Positions 35,029 through 43,322 of a stretch of 64,000 nucleotides of DNA are shown here, in pieces (the stretch's first letter is position 1; each line of letters opens with the position of its first letter). A model generated the notes under the pieces. It was not told the DNA's origin. It did not search any database and saw only the letters and a program-made list of their open reading frames with translations. Both the position numbers and the translations under genes were made by a program. The stretch comes from Caulobacter mirabilis (lineage in GTDB: Bacteria; Pseudomonadota; Alphaproteobacteria; Caulobacterales; Caulobacteraceae): contig NZ_CP024201.1 of NCBI RefSeq assembly GCF_002749615.1, forward strand, positions 930,001-994,000. Direction: 5' to 3'.

Positions 35029-36567
35029 ATGAACGGCGCCGACGCCCTGATCACCACCCTGGCCGACAACGACGTCACCGCCTGTTTCGCCAACCCCGGC
35101 ACCAGCGAGATGCAGTTCGTCTCGGCCCTGGACCGCGAACCGCGCATGCGGTCGGTGCTGTGCCTGTTCGAGGGCGTGGCGACCGGCGCGGCCGACGGCT
35201 ACGGCCGGATGGCGGGCAAGCCGGCCTGTACGCTGCTGCACCTGGGCGCCGGCTACGCCAACGGCGGCGCCAACCTGCACAACGCTCGCCGCGCGGCGAC
35301 GCCGGTGGTCAACGTGATCGGCGACCACGCCACCTATCACCGTCAGTACGACGCTCCGCTGAACAGCGACATCGCCGGCTGGGCCGCGCCCAACTCGCTG
35401 TGGGTGAAGTCCGCCGACACCGCCGACAGCGTTGGCCCGCTGACCGCCGAGGCCGTGCTGGCCAGCTACGGCGCGCCCGGCGGCTGCGCCAGCCTGATCC
35501 TGCCGGCCGACAGCGCCTGGTCCGACACCGCGGTCAAGGGGCCGGTCCTGACGCCGGCGCCGCGCGCCAAGGTCTCGCAGGCCGACGCCGAGGCCGTCGC
35601 CGCGCGCATCAAGGCGGCGAAGAAGCCGGTGATCCTGATGGGCGGCTCGACCTGCCTGGACGCCGGGGTGCGCCAGGCCGGCCGCATCGCCGCGACCGGC
35701 GTGCGCGTGCTGACCGACACCTTCGTCGCCCGCATCGCCCGCGGCGCCGGCCGCTTCGCGCCCGACAAGATGATGTACTTCGGCGAGATGGCCCTGGCCG
35801 ACCTGCAGGACGTCGACCTGATGGTGCTGGTCGAGACGGTCGAGCCGGTGGCCTTCTTCGCCTATCCGGATCGCCCCAGCCTCCTGGTCCCGGAGGGCTG
35901 CGAGGCCGCGACCCTGTGCGGCCGTGAGGCCGACGGCCCCGCCGCGCTGCAGGCCCTGGCCGACGCCCTGGGCGCGCCCGAGGCCGCGCCGGTCGAGGCC
36001 CTGGAGCTGCCGGGCCTGCCCAGCGGCCCGTTCAATCCCTACGCGATCGGCGCCTCGATCGCCCGGCACATGCCCGACAACGCCGTCGTCAGCGATGACG
36101 CGGTGACCGCCGGCCTGCCGATCTGGCAGTCGACCAAGACCGCCCGGCCGCATGACTGGCTGTGCCTGACCGGCGGCGCCATCGGCCAGGGCATCCCGGC
36201 GGCGATCGGCGCAGCCGTGGCCTGTCCGGACCGCAAGGTGCTGAGCCTGAATGGCGACGGCGCGGCGATGTACACGGTGCAGGGCCTCTGGACGATCGCC
36301 CGCGAACAGCTGGACGTGACCACCGTGGTGTTCGCCAACCATGCCTATCGCATCCTCAACATCGAGATGGGCCGCACCGGCGCCGGCAACCCGGGCCCGG
36401 CCGCCCGCAAGCTGCTCGACCTGGGCGAACCGCGCATCGATTGGGTTCAGGTCGCCGGCGGCCTGGGCATTCCGGCCGAACGTGTCTCGACCCCGGAAGC
36501 CTTCGACGCCGCCTTCGAACGCGCCATGAACCAGAAGGGGCCGCGCTTCATCGAGGCGGCGCTGTAG
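35029..36567 (+). CDS. Thiamine-diphosphate enzyme, acetolactate synthase/benzoylformate decarboxylase-like
   Basis: ThDP-dependent enzyme of 512 residues with three domains. The catalytic Glu is in LCLFEGVATGAADGYGRMAG (about 50). The central domain has KKPVILMGGSTCLDAGVRQA. The C-terminal ThDP motif begins NGDGAAMYTVQGLW and ends VVFANHAYRI, about 26 residues later. The middle domain lacks clear FAD-binding signs. The usual neighbours of biosynthetic acetolactate synthase (ilvN) are absent, so a 2-oxoacid decarboxylase or catabolic lyase is likelier than valine synthesis. Start ATG 35029. Confidence 0.85.
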   Translation: MNGADALITTLADNDVTACFANPGTSEMQFVSALDREPRMRSVLCLFEGVATGAADGYGRMAGKPACTLLHLGAGYANGGANLHNARRAATPVVNVIGDHATYHRQYDAPLNSDIAGWAAPNSLWVKSADTADSVGPLTAEAVLASYGAPGGCASLILPADSAWSDTAVKGPVLTPAPRAKVSQADAEAVAARIKAAKKPVILMGGSTCLDAGVRQAGRIAATGVRVLTDTFVARIARGAGRFAPDKMMYFGEMALADLQDVDLMVLVETVEPVAFFAYPDRPSLLVPEGCEAATLCGREADGPAALQALADALGAPEAAPVEALELPGLPSGPFNPYAIGASIARHMPDNAVVSDDAVTAGLPIWQSTKTARPHDWLCLTGGAIGQGIPAAIGAAVACPDRKVLSLNGDGAAMYTVQGLWTIAREQLDVTTVVFANHAYRILNIEMGRTGAGNPGPAARKLLDLGEPRIDWVQVAGGLGIPAERVSTPEAFDAAFERAMNQKGPRFIEAAL

Positions 36568-36653
36568 GGACCTCCCGGTCAAAGGTTGCGCCGTTGTAAG
36601 AAGACAAGGGCTTCGCGGCGCCGGACGCTTCCCGAACGTAATCTGTTCGCGGC

Positions 36654-36854
36654 GTGATGAAGAGCATCGACCCGAACAAACGTGTCGGGGAGACGCGATG
36701 GTCTTGCGGGATCAGCGAGGCGAAGGCTGGGGCGAGGCTTGGGGGCTTGACCCTGGCGGTCGCCGTGGCGGTGCTGACCATCGCCCCGACCACGGCTCAG
36801 GCGCAAGGCGGATCCAGATCCGCGGTCGGGCGCGAAGACCGTTTCGACGACTGA
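36654..36854 (+). CDS. Possible small secreted protein (66 aa)
   Basis: GTG 36654 or ATG 36657 opens a 65-66 residue frame. It has a basic N-terminus, then GGLTLAVAVAVLTIAPTTAQAQ, which looks like a signal peptide with an AQA cleavage site, then a short acidic end GGSRSAVGREDRFDD. It fills a gap between two unrelated genes and ends just before the terminator at 36865. I see no strong ribosome site and no family, so coding is uncertain. Confidence 0.35.
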   Translation: MMKSIDPNKRVGETRWSCGISEAKAGARLGGLTLAVAVAVLTIAPTTAQAQGGSRSAVGREDRFDD

Positions 36855-36864
36855 ACATGAAAAA

Positions 36865-36890
36865 GGCCCGCCGGAGTGATCCGGCGGGCC
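36865..36890 (-). terminator. Rho-independent terminator of the Cys-rich gene
   Basis: Stem GGCCCGCCGGA / TCCGGCGGGCC (11 perfect pairs) with a GTGA loop. On the minus strand the stem is followed by TTTTTC, so it ends transcription of the gene at 36916-38247, whose stop is 26 bp away. Confidence 0.85.
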
Positions 36891-36915
36891 CTCGTCGTTC
36901 AGGCGCTGGAAGCGG

Positions 36916-38247
36916 CTACTTCTTGCGCTTGTTGGTCGGCAGCTTGCAGGCGCCCAGGTTCTCGGCCTGGAGGCAGCTCAGCACCTCCTTCGGCTTGTCG
37001 CTCATCGGGGCGTAGCCGATGACCCAGCCCGGCAGGCCGTCGGAGCAGGCGACTTCCAGGTAGTTGGCGTCGGCGGTGCGCTTGTCCATCGCGCGGCTGT
37101 CGGAGACCACGCAGTCGCCCTTGCCGAGGGTCTTCAGGTCGGCGGTGATCTTCGGGTAGGCCACGTCCTTCTTGGTGAACGAGCAGCGGAAGCCCTGGGC
37201 CTCCGAGACCGCGCAGTTGAGGAAGGTGTTCTGGGCGCCGTCGAACACGGCCACGGCGCCGTCCGGACGGTCCGAGCACTTCAGTTCGACGATCTCCTGC
37301 GAGGCGCGCTGCGACGGCATGATGCCGTACTTCTCGACCTTGCACTTGAAGCCGGCCTTGGTGGCCAGGTTGGTGTAGAGGTTGTTCTGCTCGGTCTGGG
37401 CGACCGAGGAGTCGGTCAGGGTGCAGCCGCCGCCGACGAAGCTGGCGTTGGCGCAGTCGATCGCGCGAGCCAGTTTGCCGTCATTGGCCTGTTCGAGCAT
37501 GTAGCCCTTGCCGTCCTGGCAGCTGACTTCGAACCAGTTGGCCGTGGTGGTGGAGAGGGCGTAGCGCTTGTCCTTGACGGCGCAGTTCTTGCCCGAGCCG
37601 GCGGCCAGGGTGTCGACGACGGCCAGCTGGGCGGCGCGGTCGGTCAGTTCGCAGGACAGGTTGCCGCCCGGCTCGTAGGCGAGGCAGGTGTTGGCCTTGA
37701 CCTCGCCGGCGGGGCTGGCCGGGTTCGAAGTCTGCAGGATGTAGCCCGAACCGCCCTGGCAGGCGATTTCGAAGAAGCTGTTGGTGTTGTTCGAACCGAT
37801 CGAGCGGGCCTTCTCGAGCGTGCAGGCGGCCCCGGACTTGGCGACCAGCGGGGCTAGGGCCTGGACCGGATCGCCGTTGGCGGGCAGCTTGCAGGCCAGC
37901 GAGTTGGGCTTGCCGTCGGCGCTGGGCTTGCTGGTTTCCAGGCAGGTGAAGAACTGCGGCTTGGCTTCGGTCTTCGCCATCAGGACGCCGCCGAGGCCGG
38001 GGTTGCAGGCGACCTCATAGAAGGACTGGCCGGCCTTCTTGTCTTCGCCGATGAAGCGGGCGTCGGCGACGGTGCAGGCCAGGCCGGCGGCCGTGACCAG
38101 AGCCGGCGTCTCCGCCATGCCCCTTTCGCGCGCCTTGGCGTCGACGCCGCCGGCGGGGGCTTCGGGCTTCTTGGCCGCCATCGCCGCGGCGGGCGTCATG
38201 GCGGCGACCACGAGGGCGGCGGCAAGGCCGATCCCGGTGAACCTCAT
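36916..38247 (-). CDS. Secreted Cys-rich protein with five tandem repeats
   Basis: A 443-residue exported protein of unknown function. ATG 38247 (MRFTGIGLAAALVVAAMTPAAAMA) has AGGAG upstream and a clean Sec signal. The mature part is five repeats of about 65-75 residues starting near residues 50, 129, 210, 285 and 360 (approximate). Each repeat has the order L....G..C.V..AR, then F/Y-E-V-A/S-C, then a Gly-rich loop with hydrophobics (GYILQT, GYMLEQ, GWVIGY), then a third Cys in a TCL or NCA context, then a fourth Cys followed by LT, LP or FT. Most repeats thus have four cysteines, suggesting two disulfides each. It ends in a basic TNKRKK. A strong terminator follows. Confidence 0.85.
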   Translation of the reverse strand: MRFTGIGLAAALVVAAMTPAAAMAAKKPEAPAGGVDAKARERGMAETPALVTAAGLACTVADARFIGEDKKAGQSFYEVACNPGLGGVLMAKTEAKPQFFTCLETSKPSADGKPNSLACKLPANGDPVQALAPLVAKSGAACTLEKARSIGSNNTNSFFEIACQGGSGYILQTSNPASPAGEVKANTCLAYEPGGNLSCELTDRAAQLAVVDTLAAGSGKNCAVKDKRYALSTTTANWFEVSCQDGKGYMLEQANDGKLARAIDCANASFVGGGCTLTDSSVAQTEQNNLYTNLATKAGFKCKVEKYGIMPSQRASQEIVELKCSDRPDGAVAVFDGAQNTFLNCAVSEAQGFRCSFTKKDVAYPKITADLKTLGKGDCVVSDSRAMDKRTADANYLEVACSDGLPGWVIGYAPMSDKPKEVLSCLQAENLGACKLPTNKRKK

Positions 38248-38281
38248 TTTCCAAACTCCTGGGGCAGATTCCTCGCGCGGA

Positions 38282-38310
38282 CTTAAGCGCGCGCTTTTTT
38301 CAGGGGTCAA
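38282..38310 (-). promoter_or_regulatory. Candidate promoter of the Cys-rich repeat gene
   Basis: On the minus strand TTGACC (38310-38305) is followed after 17 bases by CTTAAG (38287-38282), about 35 bp ahead of the ATG. The -35 box is a good sigma-70 match and the -10 box is weak. Confidence 0.35.
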
Positions 38311-38390
38311 GAGAACCCTTACGTGGCGTCGTAATTGCGGCGGCGGACTGAACCGCCGATGATGGGGCCGTTCATCTGGAGAGCAGTACG

Positions 38391-39464
38391 TTGCGGGACG
38401 GCATAGAGGATTCGGCGGCCGACGTTCGGCGCCCGAAACTGGAGTATCCCTTCGAGACGGTTCCGGAGCCGGGGACCGGTCAGGCGGTCGACATCGCGCC
38501 GGGCGTGAAGTGGCTGCGCATGCCGTTGGGGGGCTCTCTGCAGTTCATCAACGTCTGGGCTATCGAGGACGGCGAGGGCTGGACCGTGGTCGACACCGGC
38601 CTGCAGACCCGCGAGACGGCCCAGGCCTGGCGCGCCGCCTTCAAGGAGAGCCTGGGCGGTCGTCCGATCGTCCGCGTGATCGTGACCCACCTGCACCCGG
38701 ACCATATCGGGCTGGCGGGCTGGATGACCCGCAAGTTCGACTGCCGCCTGTGGATGACCCGGCTGGAGTACCTCCAGTGCCGGATGCTGGTGGCCGACAC
38801 CGGACGCGAGGCGCCGGAGGACGGCGTGCGCTTCTACAAGGCCGCAGGCTGGGACGAGGACGCCCTGGAGAACTACCGCACCCGCTTCGGCGGCTTCGGC
38901 AAGGCGATCTACCAGCTGCCCGACAGCTATCGCCGGCTCGACGACGAGGAAGAGTTCGACATCGGCGGGCGGACCTGGCGCGTGGTGACGGGCAACGGGC
39001 ATTCGCCGGATCACGCCTGCCTCTACTGCCCGGAGCTGAAGCTGCTGATCAGCGGCGACCAGGTGCTGCCGCGCATCTCGTCCAACGTGTCGGTGTTCCC
39101 GACCGAGCCGGACGCCGACCCGCTGCTGGACTGGATGAGCAGCTGCGCCAAGGTGAAGGCCGCCGTGCCTGACGACGTGCTGGTGCTGCCGGCGCACAAC
39201 GACCCGTTCCGCGGCCTGCACGCGCGGCTGGATCACCTGATCAACGGTCACGAGCGCTCGCTGGGCCGGCTGAGAAAGCTGCTGGCGACCGAGCCCAAGC
39301 GCGCGATCGACGTGTTCGGGGCCCTGTTCGCCCGCCCGATCGGACCCGATCTGCTCGGCATGGCCACCGGCGAGGGCCTGGCCCACATCAACTGCCTGAT
39401 CGAACGCGGCCAGGTCGTGGCCGAGCCCGACGCCGACGGGGTGATCTGGTACCGGGCGGCGTAG
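38391..39464 (+). CDS. MBL-fold metallohydrolase
   Basis: A 357-residue metallo-beta-lactamase-fold hydrolase. The metal motif is VIVTHLHPDHIGLAGWM (HxHxDH, here HLHPDH); the next ligands are in GNGHSPDHACL and ISGDQVLPR, and VLPAHNDPF gives the last His. The C-terminal part is helical, as in LACTB2-like or acyl-hydrolase members, and substrate is unknown. The start is TTG 38391: GGAGAG sits seven bases upstream and no ATG fits. An R2 repeat follows. Confidence 0.88.
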   Translation: MRDGIEDSAADVRRPKLEYPFETVPEPGTGQAVDIAPGVKWLRMPLGGSLQFINVWAIEDGEGWTVVDTGLQTRETAQAWRAAFKESLGGRPIVRVIVTHLHPDHIGLAGWMTRKFDCRLWMTRLEYLQCRMLVADTGREAPEDGVRFYKAAGWDEDALENYRTRFGGFGKAIYQLPDSYRRLDDEEEFDIGGRTWRVVTGNGHSPDHACLYCPELKLLISGDQVLPRISSNVSVFPTEPDADPLLDWMSSCAKVKAAVPDDVLVLPAHNDPFRGLHARLDHLINGHERSLGRLRKLLATEPKRAIDVFGALFARPIGPDLLGMATGEGLAHINCLIERGQVVAEPDADGVIWYRAA

Positions 39465-39477
39465 CAGGGCCTTTTGA

Positions 39478-39590
39478 TCCTCTCCCACCGGGAGAGGGGG
39501 ACCACCCGAAGGGTGGTGGAGAGGGCCCAAGGCCTTTGACCCCCTCCACCATGCTTCGCATGGTCCCCCTCCCCCAAGAGGGGAGGAGAG
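39478..39590. repeat. Intergenic palindromic repeat R2, copy C
   Basis: Modules CCTCTCCCACCGGGAGAGGG, GACCACCCGAAGGGTGGTGG, CCCCCTCCACCATGCTTCGC and TGGTCCCCCTCCCCC. It is the closest to copy B, ends 10 bp before the MarR operator and lies downstream of the MBL gene. Confidence 0.85.
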
Positions 39591-39599
39591 CTGGCTTCG

Positions 39600-39639
39600 A
39601 TAGTTCACATGCGAACTTGATATTTCGCGTGTGAACTAT
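39600..39639 (+). promoter_or_regulatory. MarR operator (16-8-16 inverted repeat)
   Basis: Arms ATAGTTCACATGCGAA (39600) and TTCGCGTGTGAACTAT (39624) match at 15 of 16 positions around an 8 bp spacer. Each arm also contains AGTTC....GAAC-type dyads, so two overlapping MarR dimers could bind. It ends 11 bp before the MarR ATG, which suggests autorepression of the MarR-hydratase transcript. Confidence 0.8.
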
Positions 39640-39650
39640 ATCCTGCCGCC

Positions 39651-40085
39651 ATGTCCACGTCGCCCGAGCGCCGCCTGTTCTTCCTGCTGTCCGCGGGCGA
39701 GCGGCGCGTGCAGCGCTGGATCGAGGCCGAGCTGGCGGCGGCCGGCGGCCTGACCGCGGCCCAGGCGGGGCTGCTGTTCTTCCTGGGCAAGGACGGCGGC
39801 GCCCTGATCGGCGAGGCGGCCGAGGCCCTGGACGTCGCGCCCTCGGCCATGACCGGCCTGGTCGACCGCATGGAGCGGGCCGGGCTGGTCGAACGCCGCG
39901 CCGATCCCAACGACGGGCGCGCGCAGCGCCTCTATCCCACCGACCGGGGTCGGGAGGCGCGCGCCTTCGCCCTGGACGGCCTGGACCAGATCAACGCCCG
40001 ACTGACCGAAGGCTTCGACGCGGCCGAGGTCGATGTCGTCGCCCGCTGGCTCGCCAGCCTGCAGACCAACTTTCCCCGGAGATAA
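39651..40085 (+). CDS. MarR-family transcriptional regulator
   Basis: A 144-residue winged-helix regulator. The HTH reads GEAAEALDVAPSAMTGLVDRMERAGLVERRADPNDGRAQRLYPT, in the usual order of recognition helix and wing (positions about 52-100; DPNDGRAQR is the wing). The N- and C-terminal helices form the dimer. It sits behind a large inverted repeat and 4 bp ahead of an enoyl-CoA hydratase, so it probably controls its own operon in response to an acyl-CoA or aromatic ligand; the ligand is a guess. Confidence 0.92.
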   Translation: MSTSPERRLFFLLSAGERRVQRWIEAELAAAGGLTAAQAGLLFFLGKDGGALIGEAAEALDVAPSAMTGLVDRMERAGLVERRADPNDGRAQRLYPTDRGREARAFALDGLDQINARLTEGFDAAEVDVVARWLASLQTNFPRR

Positions 40086-40089
40086 CCCC

Positions 40090-40872
40090 ATGACCGATCA
40101 CGTCCTCGTCGCCGTCCTGGACGGCGTCATGACCCTGACCTTCAACCGGCCGGACAAGAAGAACGCCATCACCGACGCCATGTACGGGGTGCTGGCTGAC
40201 AGCCTGACCGCCGCCGAGGCTGACCCGGCCGTCCGGGTGGTGCTGTTCAACTCCAACGGCGACAGCTTCACCGCCGGCAACGACCTGATGGACTTCGCGG
40301 CCGCCAACGCCTCCCAGGGCGGCGCGCCGATCGGCGACGAGCGCAACGTCGGCCGGTTCCTGAAGTGTCTGGCGCGGGCCAGGAAGCCGCTGGTCGCCGC
40401 CGTGCGCGGCCAGGCCGTGGGCGTGGGCACGACCATGCTGCTGCACTGCGACCTGGTCTATGTCGCCGACACCGCCCGCCTGACCGTGCCGTTCGTGAAC
40501 CTGGCCCTGGTGCCCGAGGCGGCCTCCAGCCTGACGCTGCCGTCGCGCATCGGCCATGCCCGCGCCTACGCCATGTTCGCGCTCGGCGAGGCCCTCGACG
40601 GCAAGAAGGCCGAGGCCTGGGGCGTCGCCAACGAAGCCCTGCCGGAGGACGAGGTCGACGGCCGCGCCCTGCACGCCGCCCAGGCTCTGGCCAAGCGCCC
40701 GCTCGGCGCCCTGACCATCACCAAGGGCCTGATGCGCGACGCCGAGCATCTGGCCGCCCGCATGGACGAGGAGGGAGGCCTGTTCGCCCAGCGCCTGAAG
40801 ACCCCGGAGGCCGCCGAGGCCTTCGCCGCCTTCATGCAGCGCCGGCCGGCGGACTTCTCGAAAGTGGGATGA
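40090..40872 (+). CDS. Enoyl-CoA hydratase/isomerase
   Basis: Crotonase-fold enzyme of 260 residues. MTLTFNRPDKKNAITDAMYG opens the fold. The oxyanion-hole loops are FTAGNDLMDF and AVRGQAVGVGTTMLLHCDLVYVAD, and a candidate catalytic Glu is in FVNLALVPEAASSLTLP, so the PaaG/isomerase-like branch or a hydratase is possible. ATG 40090 follows GGAGA and starts MTDHVLVAVLDG; the longer frame covers the MarR end and is rejected. It is in one operon with MarR and probably breaks down an acyl-CoA. Confidence 0.92.
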   Translation: MTDHVLVAVLDGVMTLTFNRPDKKNAITDAMYGVLADSLTAAEADPAVRVVLFNSNGDSFTAGNDLMDFAAANASQGGAPIGDERNVGRFLKCLARARKPLVAAVRGQAVGVGTTMLLHCDLVYVADTARLTVPFVNLALVPEAASSLTLPSRIGHARAYAMFALGEALDGKKAEAWGVANEALPEDEVDGRALHAAQALAKRPLGALTITKGLMRDAEHLAARMDEEGGLFAQRLKTPEAAEAFAAFMQRRPADFSKVG

Positions 40873-40875
40873 TCG

Positions 40876-40955
40876 GCAGGGGACATGGACCTCGGTACGT
40901 GTCCCCGGTTCCATTAAGGGGAGACGCACCGCTTCGCGGAGCATGTCCCCGATTT
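40876..40955. repeat. Palindromic intergenic element (GGGGACATG type)
   Basis: Contains GGGGACATGGACCTC, CGTGTCCCCGGTTCC, GGGAGACGCACCGCTTCGCG and GCATGTCCCCGATTTT, so GGGGACA is repeated and inverted as GTCCCC. Only this copy is in the window. It separates the hydratase from the DUF4287 gene. Confidence 0.6.
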
Positions 40956-41028
40956 TCGTCCTGGCGATGTCGGCAAGGCGACAACCCATTCGTCCTTGGG
41001 GCAGAGTGCAGAACCGACGGAGACCCGC

Positions 41029-41256
41029 ATGTCCTTTCAGGCCTATCTCGACACCATCCAGCAGAAGACCGGGCGCGACGCCGAGGCGCTGAAGGCCGAG
41101 GCCGACGCCCTCGGCCTCTCCGAGAAGGGCGTGCTGAAGTCCGGCGTGAAGGCCGGCCAGGTCGTGGACTGGGCCAAGGCGGAGTTGGGCCTGGGCCATG
41201 GCCACGCCATGGCGATCTATGCGCTGCTGAGCGGCAAGCGGAAGCCGGGCGACTGA
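41029..41256 (+). CDS. DUF4287-like small protein
   Basis: A 75-residue helical protein: MSFQAYLDTIQQKTGRDAEA, then LKAEADALGL, then GVKAGQVVDWAKAELGLGHGHAMAIYALL, then a short polar end. This is the pattern I recall for DUF4287, a small family common in actinobacteria and Caulobacter relatives, with no known activity. The ATG at 41029 is chosen over 40996 because the conserved start is SFQAYLD. It is followed 10 bp later by a GNAT gene. Confidence 0.78.
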   Translation: MSFQAYLDTIQQKTGRDAEALKAEADALGLSEKGVLKSGVKAGQVVDWAKAELGLGHGHAMAIYALLSGKRKPGD

Positions 41257-41266
41257 GCGGGGCGCC

Positions 41267-41746
41267 ATGGAGATCGCCCCCTACACGCCCGTCGACGAGG
41301 CTCAGGTGCTTGCGCTGTCGCTGCGGGCCTGGGCGCCCGTCTTCGAGAAGATGCGGCCGGCCGTCCCTGACTACGTCTACCGCGCCTTCTACCCGGCTGG
41401 ATGGGCCGCGCGGCAGGCGGCCGATATCTCAAGCTATCTCGCGAGCGAGGACCTGACCGCCTTCGTCGTGCGCGAGAATGGCCGCATCCTGGGCTGGATC
41501 GGGTTGCGCACGCACCCGGAGGACCGGATGGGCGAAATCCACATCCTGGCGGTCGATCCCGACGCTCAGCAGCGAGGCGTGGCCCGCGCCCTGATGGACC
41601 ATGCCCTGGCGTTTTTCCGCGCCGCGGGCCTGGAGATCGCCCTGGTGGAGACCGGCGACGACCCGGGGCACCAACCCTCGCGCGCGACCTATGAGGCGCT
41701 GGGGTTCGAACGCTGGCCGGTGGCGCGGTATTTCCGGAAACTCTGA
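41267..41746 (+). CDS. GNAT family N-acetyltransferase
   Basis: A 159-residue acetyltransferase. It has IAPYTPVDEAQVLALSLRAW at the start and the acetyl-CoA site EIHILAVDPDAQQRGVARALMDHALAF (QxRGxA). ALVETGDDPGHQPSRATYEALGF is the end typical of the amino-sugar or protein N-acetyltransferase group. The acceptor is unknown. It is probably transcribed with the DUF4287 gene. Confidence 0.88.
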   Translation: MEIAPYTPVDEAQVLALSLRAWAPVFEKMRPAVPDYVYRAFYPAGWAARQAADISSYLASEDLTAFVVRENGRILGWIGLRTHPEDRMGEIHILAVDPDAQQRGVARALMDHALAFFRAAGLEIALVETGDDPGHQPSRATYEALGFERWPVARYFRKL

Positions 41747-41795
41747 ACCCGGCCCGTCTCGTCTCGGCGCAAGCCCGAGAGGGTCTCCAAAGCGG

Positions 41796-42251
41796 CTAGC
41801 CCGGCAGCCCCTGATAGCGCGCCATGGTCGTGGCGAAGACGATGATCAGGGCGATCCCGACCACCTCCAGACCGATCCAGCGGCGTGTGCCGGCGACCTC
41901 GGCGGCGTCGGGCGACCAGGCGGCGTCGGCGGCGAACTGCTTGCGCCAGCGCAGGTAGCGCAGCGTCGGCGGGACCGAGAGCAGGCCCACGGCCAGGAAG
42001 GTCGCCATCTTGGCCCAGAACCAGAGGTTGGCTTCATAGTAGGCCCAGCCCTTGGCGGCGTAGAGCACCCGGGCGACGCCGACCAGAATCAACAGCACCG
42101 AGGTCGCGCCGTAGCCGACGTCGATGCCGGCGACGCGACGGGCCGTCTCGCCGGTCATGCCGGGCTTCACCAGCACGCTCTCCGCCATCAGCATCGCCAC
42201 TAGGCCGAAGGCGAGGATGTGGTGCAGGATGGCGAGCACGAGATCCAGCAT
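41796..42251 (-). CDS. DUF2214-like membrane protein
   Basis: A 151-residue protein with four membrane helices, starting MLDLVLAILHHILAFGLVAM. The ILHH-LAF start, the LL.GVARVLYAAKGWAYY region and the final VVGIALIIVFATTMARYQG fit the DUF2214 family, whose conserved His residues suggest heme or metal binding by analogy. That is inferred. ATG 42251. It is divergent from an SDR gene 96 bp away. Confidence 0.8.
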   Translation of the reverse strand: MLDLVLAILHHILAFGLVAMLMAESVLVKPGMTGETARRVAGIDVGYGATSVLLILVGVARVLYAAKGWAYYEANLWFWAKMATFLAVGLLSVPPTLRYLRWRKQFAADAAWSPDAAEVAGTRRWIGLEVVGIALIIVFATTMARYQGLPG

Positions 42252-42347
42252 GGTCGTTCCCCCGAGGACGCCCCAAGCGGGTCCTTGTTCGCCGGCATGT
42301 GAGCCGGAACAACCCGGCCCGGCAAGAGGCCGTGAGGAGAGGACGCC

Positions 42348-43316
42348 ATGGCAGAGCGCATCACGTCGCCCTTCGGCATGTTCACGCCCGCCCGCGAGGT
42401 GGTCGCCGGGGTCGACCTGGCCGGCAGGACCGCCATCGTCACCGGGGCGGCCACCGGCATCGGGATCGAGACCGCCCGCGCCCTGGCCGAGGCCGGCGCG
42501 GAGGTGGTGATCGCCGCCCGCAAGCCGGACCTGGGCGCGGCGGCGGTCGCGTCGATCAGCGAGACCGCCAAGGGACCCGGCGCCCGGTTCGAGATGCTCG
42601 ACCTGTCGGACCTGGCCTCGATCCGCGCCTTCGCCGATCGCTGGGGCGGAAGGCCGCTGCATGTCCTGATCAACAACGCCGCCGTCATGGCCTGCCCGCT
42701 GGACCGGACCCGGGACGGCTTCGAGATGCAGTTCGGGACCAACCACCTGGGCCACTTCCTGCTCGGGAACCTGTTGGCGCCGGCGCTGGAAGCGGGCGCC
42801 CGGGAAGCCGGGAGACCCTCGCGCCTGGTCAGCCTGTCGTCGATCGGCCACCGCCGCTCGGATATCAACTGGGACGATCCGAACTACCGCACGCGCGCCT
42901 ATGAGAAGTGGGAGAGCTACGGCCAGGCCAAGACGGCCAACGCCCTGTTCGCGGTCGGCTTCCACCAGCGGTTCAAGGATCGGGGCGTCGCCGCCAACGC
43001 CGTCATGCCCGGCGGCATCATGACCCCGCTGCAGCGCCACCTGCCGATCGAGGAGCAGAAGGCGCTGGGCTGGATCAAGGAGGACGGCTCGATCCGGGAG
43101 GGCTTCAAGACGCCGGAGCAGGGCGCCTCGACCAGCGTCTGGGCCGCGGTCGGTCCGGAGCTGGAAGGCGTCGGCGGCCTGTACCTGGAAGACTGCGCCC
43201 AGGCCGAGCCCTGGACCCAGGATCTGCCGTGGAAGGGCGTGCTGCCCCACGCGTTGGATCCGGGGAGCGCCGACCGGCTGTGGGCCTATTCGGAAGAGGC
43301 GGTGGGGCTGCGCTGA
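42348..43316 (+). CDS. Short-chain dehydrogenase (retinol-dehydrogenase-like)
   Basis: NAD(P)-dependent oxidoreductase of 322 residues. The nucleotide site is TAIVTGAATGIGIETARALAEAG (TGxxxGIG). NNAAVMACPL follows, then the catalytic Ser in LVSLSSIGHRRS and YGQAKTANALF with the catalytic Tyr and Lys. The long C-terminal part resembles the WWOX/retinol dehydrogenase branch. ATG 42348. The substrate is unknown. It is followed by an R1 repeat. Confidence 0.92.
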   Translation: MAERITSPFGMFTPAREVVAGVDLAGRTAIVTGAATGIGIETARALAEAGAEVVIAARKPDLGAAAVASISETAKGPGARFEMLDLSDLASIRAFADRWGGRPLHVLINNAAVMACPLDRTRDGFEMQFGTNHLGHFLLGNLLAPALEAGAREAGRPSRLVSLSSIGHRRSDINWDDPNYRTRAYEKWESYGQAKTANALFAVGFHQRFKDRGVAANAVMPGGIMTPLQRHLPIEEQKALGWIKEDGSIREGFKTPEQGASTSVWAAVGPELEGVGGLYLEDCAQAEPWTQDLPWKGVLPHALDPGSADRLWAYSEEAVGLR

Positions 43317-43322
43317 GGCGGG

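Noticed and set aside
35029-36567. Biosynthetic acetolactate synthase large subunit
   Set aside because: No ilvN or ilvC next to it and the motifs fit decarboxylase-like members as well.
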